Source of the DNA: a virus
Virus record (IMG/VR): IMGVR_UViG_3300024346_000130
Span: 1-45,602 of that record
Reading direction: 5' to 3' (one strand)
Length of the DNA: 45,602 nucleotides
Shown: positions 33,009 through 40,692 of the stretch, piece after piece
Numbering within the stretch: position 1 is the first letter of the stretch
How the letters are laid out: each line of letters starts with the position of its first letter
Position numbers and translations under genes: made by a program
Notes under the pieces: model-generated
What the model was told of the DNA's origin: nothing
Seen by the model: the letters and a program-made list of their open reading frames with translations, nothing else
Databases searched by the model: none

Positions 33009-33593
33009 ATGATGAAACAAGTGTATATTAACATTACAGGAGTATTACGAGACACATTCGCAAAAGCAGCGTCTGAATATCGTAAGTATTATATCGAATC
33101 AGATTCTGAAGACGAGGAGAGTTTTGAGTATGATATGGTTTTACCTGTTAATACAAATGACATCTCAAACCATTTTAAATTTCAAGATGAAGATGAATTA
33201 AAGTATTTCTTCTTTATTGAGTTTGCGATGGAAATATTTGGTCATTCTGCCCCAACATATATGGGGGCTTTTAAAGACCTAACAGACCTTTTGAAAGAAA
33301 AGAAAGATTGGGAAATCACAATAGTCTCTGATGAATTAGGTAAGGGTAAAGCCGCGTCTCTATTCTTTATGTCTAAAAATAGTAGTTATGTCGATAACTA
33401 TAAGTTTTATAAAAAAGATACTATTGATTCAATGTGGGAAAATTGTGACATATGGATTACAACAGACTGTGAGGTTTTAGAACAAAAACCAAACGATAAA
33501 ATATCAATAAAGGTTGAAACTGAATATAATAAAGATTATGAATCTAACCATTCAGTAGAAACATTAACGAATGTAAAAGAAATAGAGTTATAA
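33009..33593 (+). CDS. HAD-like protein lacking catalytic aspartates
   Basis: 194 aa. Architecture resembles the phage NT5C-like HAD proteins: motif I strand V-Y-I-N-I-T-G-V-L-R-D-T at residues 5-16, a cap, then I-T-I-V-S-D-E-L-G-K-G-K-A (motif II) and W-I-T-T-D-C-E-V-L before K-I-S-I-K-V-E-T-E-Y-N. In an active enzyme the first strand would be D-x-D-G; here it reads N-I-T-G, so both aspartates are replaced. A second Met (33012) leaves the start open. It overlaps the next gene by 1 nt. The function is unknown; a regulatory or structural pseudoenzyme is the likely reading. Confidence 0.5.
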   Translation: MMKQVYINITGVLRDTFAKAASEYRKYYIESDSEDEESFEYDMVLPVNTNDISNHFKFQDEDELKYFFFIEFAMEIFGHSAPTYMGAFKDLTDLLKEKKDWEITIVSDELGKGKAASLFFMSKNSSYVDNYKFYKKDTIDSMWENCDIWITTDCEVLEQKPNDKISIKVETEYNKDYESNHSVETLTNVKEIEL

Positions 33594-33952
33594 TGCCGAA
33601 CGAAGACAAAGCATATTTAATCCCATATACCTTAGATGTTGAGGGGTTATCGTATATTTTAGATTTAGACGCTTATCACGAAGCCGTTAAAATGCCACCA
33701 AGAAAAGTGGTTAAAGTGGTAGAAGATGATAAAGGTGTCGAAAGTGAAATAGAAGAAATGGAAGATGGGGGATTAAACGTATCCAAATATGAACTTTTAA
33801 AATATGTTTTAGAAGTTGTTATGGACGAAAAAGGTGGGGAAGATATTGACTCCGCAATGGGAATATCATATGGATTTAAAAAAATGCCGTTCTCATTTAA
33901 ATTAAGTTTCAATACATTACTAAACTATGGTATAATTAAACCATTAAATTAA
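33593..33952 (+). CDS. Hypothetical protein
   Basis: 119 aa. Acidic middle section (E-D-D-K-G-V-E-S-E-I-E-E-M-E-D-G-G) flanked by Y-I-L-D-L-D-A-Y-H-E-A and Y-E-L-L-K-Y-V-L-E-V-V. No domain or family recognised. It is coupled to the HAD-like gene by a 1-nt overlap (ATAATG) and followed 12 nt later by the histone-H1-like gene. Confidence 0.5.
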   Translation: MPNEDKAYLIPYTLDVEGLSYILDLDAYHEAVKMPPRKVVKVVEDDKGVESEIEEMEDGGLNVSKYELLKYVLEVVMDEKGGEDIDSAMGISYGFKKMPFSFKLSFNTLLNYGIIKPLN

Positions 33953-33964
33953 AAACAAAAAAAA

Positions 33965-34135
33965 ATGTCAAAAAAACAAGAAATTTTCGAAGCAATAGAA
34001 AGTCACTACAATGACTTCGTAGAAAACCACAATGGAACTACTAAAGCGTCTCAAACAAGAGCACGTAAATCAATCGGTGAGATTAAGAAATTAGTAACTG
34101 ATTATCGTAAATCTTCTGTAGAGGAACAAGGATAA
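33965..34135 (+). CDS. Histone H1-like (Hc1-type) small DNA-binding protein
   Basis: 56 aa, shorter than the ORF listing cut-off. Sequence MSKKQEIFEAIESHYNDF, then A-S-Q-T-R-A-R-K-S-I-G-E-I-K-K-L and Y-R-K-S-S. This matches the small histone-H1-like proteins of Bacteroidota and their phages (a helix with F-x-x-x-x-x-x-x-x-F, then the basic (A/S)-x-T-R-(A/V)-R-K-x-L motif). It would coat or compact DNA in the cell or head. It lies 38 nt before a glycosyltransferase; no promoter of either class is visible. The family call is by motif memory, fairly confident. Confidence 0.65.
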   Translation: MSKKQEIFEAIESHYNDFVENHNGTTKASQTRARKSIGEIKKLVTDYRKSSVEEQG

Positions 34136-34173
34136 GATTTACAAATAAATTATTAAACCATTAAATAAAGAGC

Positions 34174-35232
34174 ATGGATAAAGTAAAAGTAATTAACGAG
34201 GCTATCGAACGTCTCGACAAATTAGAGTCGAACGTTTATGTGTTCGTACAAGATGCTAAAGGTAATGCTAAAGCATCAATCAAACATTCTTACGATTTAG
34301 TAAGAGTATTAAATGAGAATGAGTTCAACGCTCATATCTTAGTTGAAAATAAAGACTATGAAGGGGTTTCTTCTTGGTTACCATTAGAGTATGATGAAAC
34401 ACCTGTTGTTTCAATAGAAGAGGGTAGTCTTCAAGTTAGACCTGATGACTTAGTTATCATACCTGAGTTATTTGCTCACGTAATGGAACAAATTGCGGAT
34501 ATGCCATGTAATAAAGTAGTTCTATGTCAGTCATACGATTATTTATTTGAAACATTAAAACCAGGTGCTACTTGGAATTCCTTTGGGTTTAATAAGGTTA
34601 TAACTACAAGTTTAGACCAAAAACAATATCTTAATGACTTATTTAAGAAACTGAATATCGATGTTATTACACCGTTTATTTCTGAATTGTTTACAAAGTC
34701 AGATAAACCACAAAAACCAATTATTTCTATACACACACGTGACCAAAGAGATACTATGAAATTAATCAAATCTTTCTATGTGAAGTACCCACAATTTAAA
34801 TGGGTAACATTTAGAGATATGAGAGGATTAACTCAAGAAGAATTCGCGACAACATTAAGAGAGTCGTGTTTATCTGTTTGGGTTGATGACGTTTCAGGTT
34901 ATGGAACATTCCCATTAGAGTCTATGAAATCAGGAGTACCTGTTATTGGTAAAATACCAACACTTAAACCTGATTGGATGACAGAGGATAATGGTATTTG
35001 GACTATAGATTCAAATCAAATTGTGGATTTAGTTGCGTCTGTATTTAAGGGATGGTTAGAAGATAGAATACCATCAGACTTATACGATGAGATGGATTCA
35101 ACGGTAAGTAAATTAACTTATGAAACATTCACAAAAGAAACGTTAAGTGTTTTTACAAACATAACAAAAAAGAGAAAAGAACAATTAGAGTTCACAGTCG
35201 ATAAATTTAAAGAATTAGAAGAAAATGATTAA
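34174..35232 (+). CDS. GT-B glycosyltransferase
   Basis: 352 aa. A long N-terminal lobe (V-Y-V-F-V-Q-D-A-K-G-N-A-K-A-S) and a C-terminal lobe with I-I-S-I-H-T-R-D-Q-R, then S-V-W-V-D-D-V-S-G-Y-G-T-F-P-L-E-S-M-K-S-G-V-P-V-I-G, the donor-binding E-x-M-x-x-G-x-P-V motif of GT4-like enzymes. It probably transfers a sugar to a phage structure or DNA. It overlaps the next glycosyltransferase by 8 nt, so the two act together. The C-terminus is a charged helix. Acceptor and donor cannot be read from sequence. Confidence 0.75.
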   Translation: MDKVKVINEAIERLDKLESNVYVFVQDAKGNAKASIKHSYDLVRVLNENEFNAHILVENKDYEGVSSWLPLEYDETPVVSIEEGSLQVRPDDLVIIPELFAHVMEQIADMPCNKVVLCQSYDYLFETLKPGATWNSFGFNKVITTSLDQKQYLNDLFKKLNIDVITPFISELFTKSDKPQKPIISIHTRDQRDTMKLIKSFYVKYPQFKWVTFRDMRGLTQEEFATTLRESCLSVWVDDVSGYGTFPLESMKSGVPVIGKIPTLKPDWMTEDNGIWTIDSNQIVDLVASVFKGWLEDRIPSDLYDEMDSTVSKLTYETFTKETLSVFTNITKKRKEQLEFTVDKFKELEEND

Positions 35233-36001
35233 TTTAATTTTACCTATACATACAATCAATAAAGAACTCAGGTCGAGATTTGAGACATTTATGGAATCGG
35301 TATCTAAACAAACAGTTAAGGATTTTACATTAACTATTGTTTATAAACCAACAAAAGAGTTAACCAAATATTTGAATGAATATAACTTAGAATCTTATGT
35401 GTCCTTATTGGAGAACACTGGAGAAACTGATTTTTGTTCACAAATTAATTTTGGAGCACAGAACACTAAATCAGAATACATCGCAATTACTGAGGTGGAT
35501 GATGAGATTACTCCAACATACATACAAAACGCTATACAACACATTAACGCGTATCCTGATGTATCAACCTTTCTACCTATCGTCATAGACACTAATTCAC
35601 AGGGTGAGTTCTTGTCATTTACAAATGAATCTGTTTGGGCTATGAACCTAACAGAAACTATAGGATACTTAGATAACGAATCGTTATCGTCTTACGAGAA
35701 CTATCAAACCAGTGGTATGATTATTAAAACGTCTGTCTATAACGAAGTTGGTGGTCTTAAGAGTAATGTTAAATTATCTTTTGGTTACGAATTTTTACTT
35801 CGTTTAACACATATGTCTAATGAAGTATTCGTTATACCTAAGTTAACGTATAGACACACTAACTTTAGAAAAGGTTCTCTATTTTGGGATTACAAAGAAG
35901 GAGAAAATAAGTTAAGTTCTGACGAGGCAATGTTTTGGTTAGAGACGGCAAAGAAAGAGCAATTTTTCACAGAAGACCGAGCGATAACATACCAAGACTA
36001 A
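35225..36001 (+). CDS. GT-A (GT2-type) glycosyltransferase
   Basis: 258 aa. N-terminal Rossmann-like strand N-L-I-L-P-I-H-T, then an I-A-I-T-E-V-D-D-E-I-T-P-T-Y motif at about residues 92-105 with the D-x-D / metal-binding acidic pair, then Y-Q-T-S-G-M-I-I-K-T-S-V-Y-N-E-V-G-G-L, the G-G loop of GT2 enzymes, and C-terminal F-G-Y-E-F-L-L-R. It overlaps the GT-B gene by 8 nt and lies directly before the sigma-factor gene. Together with the two GT-B genes it forms a sugar-transfer set. Confidence 0.72.
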   Translation: MINLILPIHTINKELRSRFETFMESVSKQTVKDFTLTIVYKPTKELTKYLNEYNLESYVSLLENTGETDFCSQINFGAQNTKSEYIAITEVDDEITPTYIQNAIQHINAYPDVSTFLPIVIDTNSQGEFLSFTNESVWAMNLTETIGYLDNESLSSYENYQTSGMIIKTSVYNEVGGLKSNVKLSFGYEFLLRLTHMSNEVFVIPKLTYRHTNFRKGSLFWDYKEGENKLSSDEAMFWLETAKKEQFFTEDRAITYQD

Positions 36002-36009
36002 AACTTATT

Positions 36010-36711
36010 ATGCCTAGACCTAGAAAAAACAAACAATACTTTGGTCCTGAGGAGGAAGCTGCGGTAGTAAAATATTTAGAAGCAGAAACCTATGAGGAAA
36101 GAAATCTGATTTACAATCAGAGTCTTAGAAAACCATTAAGTAAAATGGTCGAAAGCATAATTCGTAGATATAAATTATATCGTAGAGACTTCGATTACGA
36201 ATCTTTACATACTGACGTATCATCATTTTTAATCACTAAAGCGGATAAGTTTGACCCGTCTAAAGGGTCTAAAGCTTATTCGTATTTTGGTACGATTTGT
36301 AAAAACTATTTAATGGGTGCGATATTAAAGGACCAGAAAGAATTAAATAGAAAGATATCTTATGAAGACATATCATCCTCAGTTGAGAGTAGACCTGATA
36401 TGACATACTTCTTACATAACGACTCTTTAGATTATGAGGACGTTGTTAAACGTTTAGTTAAGGAATTAGAAGATTTTATGGAAATCACTAACCTTAATAA
36501 AAATGAAGAAAAGTTAGGATATGCGTTAATAGAAGTGTTCACTAATTACGAAGTTATATTTCAAGGAGGGGAAGGAAATAAATTCAATAAGAACCTAATA
36601 TTATTGTCATTGAGAGACATGACATCTATGACCACAAAAGAAATTAGAACGTCAATGAAAAAGTATAAAAAAATATACTCTGAGATGATGTTACAGGTAA
36701 TTCAGGAATAA
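36010..36711 (+). CDS. gp55: gp55-like late sigma factor
   Basis: 233 aa from MPRPRKNKQYFG, 8 nt after the preceding stop. The frame extends upstream to 35935, but that part is the overlapped end of the glycosyltransferase gene. Residues about 12-110 resemble sigma-70 region 2 and the T4 gp55 family: E-E-E-A-A-V-V-K-Y-L, I-R-R-Y-K-L-Y, D-V-S-S-F-L-I-T-K-A-D-K-F-D-P-S-K-G-S-K-A-Y-S-Y-F-G-T-I-C-K-N-Y-L. T4 gp55 directs RNA polymerase to late promoters. No region 4 is seen, as expected. It sits in the plus-strand run ahead of a tail cluster and probably reads the ATATTTATA elements. Confidence 0.78.
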   Translation: MPRPRKNKQYFGPEEEAAVVKYLEAETYEERNLIYNQSLRKPLSKMVESIIRRYKLYRRDFDYESLHTDVSSFLITKADKFDPSKGSKAYSYFGTICKNYLMGAILKDQKELNRKISYEDISSSVESRPDMTYFLHNDSLDYEDVVKRLVKELEDFMEITNLNKNEEKLGYALIEVFTNYEVIFQGGEGNKFNKNLILLSLRDMTSMTTKEIRTSMKKYKKIYSEMMLQVIQE

Positions 36712-36713
36712 AC

Positions 36714-36721
36714 TATTTATT
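36714..36721 (+). promoter_or_regulatory. Candidate late-type promoter, near-leaderless
   Basis: TATTTATT followed by TAGT and ATG at 36726; weak match, 4 nt from the start. Confidence 0.3.
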
Positions 36722-36725
36722 TAGT

Positions 36726-37100
36726 ATGGGAAGAACAACTAAAAAAGAAATTAATTTTTCACAAAAAAGTTTAATGGCACTTCTACAGGAGATATATAAC
36801 GAAACTGTAGAGCAGAGAAATACCGCAATTAGAATACAAAATAAGATGTTAGGGTTCATGAAAGGACCTGAAGACTTAACCTTATTGGGTCCTATCATAA
36901 AAGAACAACAAAAGATATTAGATAGTGTTTTAGAGAAAAAACTATCATTGGCAAAACTACAACAGGTTATCATACAAAAATCATCAGAAGGTCGAGAAGA
37001 CATTGGTGGTTCTTTAAGTGATGACGATAAAGAAATGTTAAAGGATTTGGTTAATGGTTTAGGTAATGATACACCATCTGACGATAATTTTAATATGTAA
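36726..37100 (+). CDS. Hypothetical helical virion-associated protein
   Basis: 124 aa, almost all alpha-helical (S-L-M-A-L-L-Q-E-I-Y-N-E-T-V-E-Q-R-N and D-S-V-L-E-K-K-L-S-L-A-K-L-Q-Q), ending in an acidic S-D-D-D-K-E and N-D-T-P-S-D-D-N tail. No family recognised. The stop overlaps the next ATG by one base (TAATG), so it is coupled with the 615-aa structural gene; it may act as its chaperone or assembly partner. Confidence 0.5.
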   Translation: MGRTTKKEINFSQKSLMALLQEIYNETVEQRNTAIRIQNKMLGFMKGPEDLTLLGPIIKEQQKILDSVLEKKLSLAKLQQVIIQKSSEGREDIGGSLSDDDKEMLKDLVNGLGNDTPSDDNFNM

Positions 37101-38947
37101 TGGGATTAAAGACGGAACAAAACAAATTAGATAAAGGTATTGACTCAATAAAGTTGGTACTACAGTCAATGTCGGACATGAAGAAAATTGACCTTCAGTC
37201 TGTTGGTTCCGCATATTTAGATACAAATAAGTTAAAGAAAAAATTATTAGGTGACGGTAGTGGTAAATCAGTCAATACTGATTTTATCGGTAAATTAGTT
37301 AATACATTACTTCAAAGTTCTGGTGGTGGACCTGACAAAGTCAAAACATTCGTTAAAAAAATCATTAAGAAAGTTTCTACCGATTCACCAAAAATAACTA
37401 AGATTGTTATTGAAGAATTGTTTAGAGCGATTAATTGTGAAACTGATTTTTCATTGACGGGTATTGAGATAAACCTATCTCCTGAAGAAATAGACTTCTT
37501 TGATTTATTAAAAGTCTCTCCTGAAGGAATGCCAGGTAGAGTAATGTACGAAAAAGGTGATATAGATAACGAATTGTATCCTTTACCACTTAATAAAATG
37601 TTATACGACGTTACGATAAGTAATGACCTAAATTCCCCTAAAACATTTACCTCGGCAAACGGTAAAGAAATGTTTGACCTTAGTTTTGACGACTTCACTC
37701 AAGAATATAATTTAAAATTTAAGGACATTAACGTAACCGATTTTGTCTCTCACTATTACTCATCTTTTGAACTATTCAACACAAAAGACTTAATGTCTGA
37801 CTTAATGGACCAACTATTTGGTGTGGTTTCAATTGATGTCTCAACCAAAAGGGTAAAGTCATTCGCAGAATTAAACAAGATGATGCAAATTTTGGCTAGT
37901 TTGTGTAGTGACTTTTACGAGCAGGATGCGTTAATACAAGAAAGTTTAATTGATGGTTTGTCAACACAAGACGAAGATTTGTCTTATGCGTTTGACGATG
38001 AAGATACAAGGCAAATTGAAGAGGAGTTTAATTATAAAATTAATAAAATATATAAATTAGTTAATTGTGGGAATTTTGAGGGTGAGATGAATACTGATTT
38101 ATTAATCGATTCTTTACTCGATTTAGATTCAGATAATATTTCTGAGTCTGAGGTATTAGAAGGGTTATTACAAAATATCGGTAGTGGATTTGTAGAACAA
38201 TCAGGATTTGATGTTCCTACAATAAATCTTAACCTTAATTTAGACATATTCAAACAATTACCAACAACTATAATGGGTAAAGTGCTGGGACCAAAAACGG
38301 TTCTACCATTTATAATATTAACTAAAGCGATTGATGAGGCTAAAGGTAAGGCGAAGGACGTAAAGGAATTTGCTGAAAATAACAAACGTTTTATGACTCG
38401 AGTTGGTAAAAGAGTGTTTGATATGTATAAAAAAGAACTGATGGATGAAATTAAAAAAGAGTTAACTCAAATAGTTTCTATGGTTCTTAAAGAAATTGCT
38501 AAACAACAATTAAGAGGGAGATATGCTATTATACTCGCCCTATTATCTATGTTACACAAATTTATAACCACAACAGACTTTAGTACGTGTATAGGTATCA
38601 TTCAAGGACTATTATCTTTACTTAACCTTAAATCAGGTATACCTTTAGGGGTACCGTTTCCACTTCTTTATGGTGCATACGCAAGGGAAGGGGCAAACTC
38701 AACAAGGGCTTACAACAATGCGATTCAATTCATGGAAAAACAAGGTGTGAGTCTTGGTAGTTTACCGGACGGTTCACCAAATAAACATATACTATTAGTA
38801 GATTCTATTATGAAAGGAGCAATGAAAGAACTAGGTGAGAATGGGGTTAATCAATTTGTGTCATTACCGGCAACTGGAGCTCATCCATTAGGTCCTGTAG
38901 TAACACCATTTGTAACGGGTAAGTCAGTACCACTAACATCATATTAA
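37100..38947 (+). CDS. Structural/tail protein with hydrophobic C-terminal region
   Basis: 615 aa. The N-terminal third has K-L-V-N-T-L-L-Q-S-S-G-G-G and a basic helix F-V-K-K-I-I-K-K-V. Residues about 470-545 are hydrophobic (Y-A-I-I-L-A-L-L-S-M-L, then I-I-Q-G-L-L-S-L-L and L-G-V-P-F-P-L-L-Y-G-A-Y-A), possibly membrane-active. It ends in a Gly/Pro/Thr-rich stretch. No family is recognised. It is the second gene of a tail cluster with an OB-hub gene and a peptidase gene; a tail-hub, baseplate or membrane-penetration role is inferred. Confidence 0.5.
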   Translation: MGLKTEQNKLDKGIDSIKLVLQSMSDMKKIDLQSVGSAYLDTNKLKKKLLGDGSGKSVNTDFIGKLVNTLLQSSGGGPDKVKTFVKKIIKKVSTDSPKITKIVIEELFRAINCETDFSLTGIEINLSPEEIDFFDLLKVSPEGMPGRVMYEKGDIDNELYPLPLNKMLYDVTISNDLNSPKTFTSANGKEMFDLSFDDFTQEYNLKFKDINVTDFVSHYYSSFELFNTKDLMSDLMDQLFGVVSIDVSTKRVKSFAELNKMMQILASLCSDFYEQDALIQESLIDGLSTQDEDLSYAFDDEDTRQIEEEFNYKINKIYKLVNCGNFEGEMNTDLLIDSLLDLDSDNISESEVLEGLLQNIGSGFVEQSGFDVPTINLNLNLDIFKQLPTTIMGKVLGPKTVLPFIILTKAIDEAKGKAKDVKEFAENNKRFMTRVGKRVFDMYKKELMDEIKKELTQIVSMVLKEIAKQQLRGRYAIILALLSMLHKFITTTDFSTCIGIIQGLLSLLNLKSGIPLGVPFPLLYGAYAREGANSTRAYNNAIQFMEKQGVSLGSLPDGSPNKHILLVDSIMKGAMKELGENGVNQFVSLPATGAHPLGPVVTPFVTGKSVPLTSY

Positions 38948-39157
38948 ATGGATATAAAGATAATTTTAGAAATAGCAGAAAACGCATCGAAAAGGTCTAA
39001 TAAAGATTTAATCGAAGCGGCAACTATTTTATCAAAGGAATTTGAAGATACTAAGACATTAATGATTCAATTATCACACCATTTAGATAATGTGGAAAAC
39101 AGTTATTATCAAATCTCCGAAGAAGTTAAAAAAAGAAAAGGTATAACAGATGTCTAA
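38948..39157 (+). CDS. Small helical tail-cluster protein
   Basis: 69 aa, entirely helical and charged (L-I-E-A-A-T-I-L-S-K-E-F-E-D-T-K-T-L). It starts directly after the preceding TAA and overlaps the OB-hub start by 8 nt, so all three genes are coupled. A chaperone or connector is likely; no family recognised. Confidence 0.45.
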   Translation: MDIKIILEIAENASKRSNKDLIEAATILSKEFEDTKTLMIQLSHHLDNVENSYYQISEEVKKRKGITDV

Positions 39158-40661
39158 ACTCATTTTTAAGGGGGTTGTAAAAGACAATAAAGACCCGAAA
39201 TCGTTAGGTAGAATTAGAATCGACCCTGTTGAGTGGATTGTTTCTGATGAGGTTTATGTTACAGAGTATTCAGGAAAGTATTCAGAACAAAAAGACAGGT
39301 GGAACGCAGTATCTGACCCGTTTATGTTTGTGCCATTATTACCTAACCATATCAATATGGTTCCTAAGGTGGGTGAATCCGTTAATATATTATATACCGA
39401 TACCGACTCTAAATTTATAGATGGTTTCTATATACCAATGTCTATAGTCGACCAAGGATATCCAAACCCTTCAAGTGCGGAGCATATGATGTCACAATCA
39501 AAAGAGGGGTTAAAGTATAAGAAAGCAAAAGACATTTATAAATCAACAGGAGAGTTTGTTAAAAAAACTTATGACGGAGCAATTCCTAAAACTGAAGATT
39601 TTGCAATATCGAGTAGATTAAACTCAGATATTCTTTGGACTCAAAAAGCAATCGTGATTAGGGCTGGAAAAATTAAAGACGATGAGGTTGTCTCAAAAAG
39701 AGAACCCATTAGAGACTCTAATCCTGCTATGATTCAAGTATCTAAATTTGATACAACGACGACAATAAGTGAGGGTAAAGAAATCACCTCTAAAGTGAAT
39801 CAATTTGTACACACTGAAGTATTAATTGAATACCTTATAGATGACCTTAATTGTGATGGGAATTGTACTTCGACTCTTTATGTGTATAAATTAGCGGCAC
39901 AAAAAGAAATAACAGAAACGTTATACTTTAATCAAACAACTGAAATTGAAAACGATAAAAAAGAATTGTTATTTTCTACTATCGTTAATGGTGATGATTT
40001 AGAAGATTTATCTTTTAATATCAGACATGAAATTAAACAGATAATAAATCGTGGATTAACAGGGTTAAGTTCTTTAGAGAACTACATCAAACACCCGTCA
40101 AATGTTGACCCACAAAAAATGACATCAATATTTCCATTATATTTCAGGAATGTTCCGACACAATATGACGTTGAAAAAACCAACGATGTTTTTAATGATA
40201 AGATATTAAAAAATATACATATTAAAACTAGGAAAGGGTTTGGTCTTTTATTCAGTAATGAAGAAGATAATACGCCTGAGAAGGAGATAAAAATAAAAGA
40301 GACTATCGTTAAAAACTCTGATAAACCCAGTAAAAACGTTGTGGTATTATCAGATAAGAATTACATACTCGCTTACGGTAATAATATTCCAACATCTAAA
40401 AAAGGGATTAACTTCTCTAAAGTGTCTAACTACGAAATTAGTCAGGATGAAATAATTAATAATATAGAACCTGAAACATATGCGTTAGTAAGGGGTGAAC
40501 AATTACACGAACTTTTAGATATAATTTATCTCTACTTAACAACTCACGTACATAACCCTGCTGAACCGCCCGTTGTTTTTCCAAATATAAAATTAGACAT
40601 AGAGGAAAAATTTCAGAACTTTAAACAGAATATCCTTTCTAATAAAATTAGAATTAACTAA
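39150..40661 (+). CDS. gp5-like baseplate hub protein with OB-fold, no lysozyme
   Basis: 503 aa. The N-terminal domain (residues 1-100) has the gp5/VgrG OB pattern: F-K-G-V-V-K-D-N-K-D-P-K-S-L-G-R-I-R-I, then P-L-L-P and V-G-E-S-V-N-I-L-Y, D-G-F-Y-I-P. T4 gp5 has this OB fold followed by a lysozyme domain; here the remainder is beta-rich with no glycosidase motif. The hub would form the central spike base, and the cell-wall cutting role may have passed to the M23 peptidase encoded 1.4 kb downstream. It overlaps the small helical gene by 8 nt. OB domain recognition is fairly confident. Confidence 0.62.
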   Translation: MSKLIFKGVVKDNKDPKSLGRIRIDPVEWIVSDEVYVTEYSGKYSEQKDRWNAVSDPFMFVPLLPNHINMVPKVGESVNILYTDTDSKFIDGFYIPMSIVDQGYPNPSSAEHMMSQSKEGLKYKKAKDIYKSTGEFVKKTYDGAIPKTEDFAISSRLNSDILWTQKAIVIRAGKIKDDEVVSKREPIRDSNPAMIQVSKFDTTTTISEGKEITSKVNQFVHTEVLIEYLIDDLNCDGNCTSTLYVYKLAAQKEITETLYFNQTTEIENDKKELLFSTIVNGDDLEDLSFNIRHEIKQIINRGLTGLSSLENYIKHPSNVDPQKMTSIFPLYFRNVPTQYDVEKTNDVFNDKILKNIHIKTRKGFGLLFSNEEDNTPEKEIKIKETIVKNSDKPSKNVVVLSDKNYILAYGNNIPTSKKGINFSKVSNYEISQDEIINNIEPETYALVRGEQLHELLDIIYLYLTTHVHNPAEPPVVFPNIKLDIEEKFQNFKQNILSNKIRIN

Positions 40662-40668
40662 TTACTGG

Positions 40669-40677
40669 ATATTTATA
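40669..40677 (+). promoter_or_regulatory. Candidate late promoter
   Basis: ATATTTATA followed by AATAAAAC, 15 nt before the ATG at 40693. Confidence 0.55.
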
Positions 40678-40692
40678 AATAAAACATTTGTA

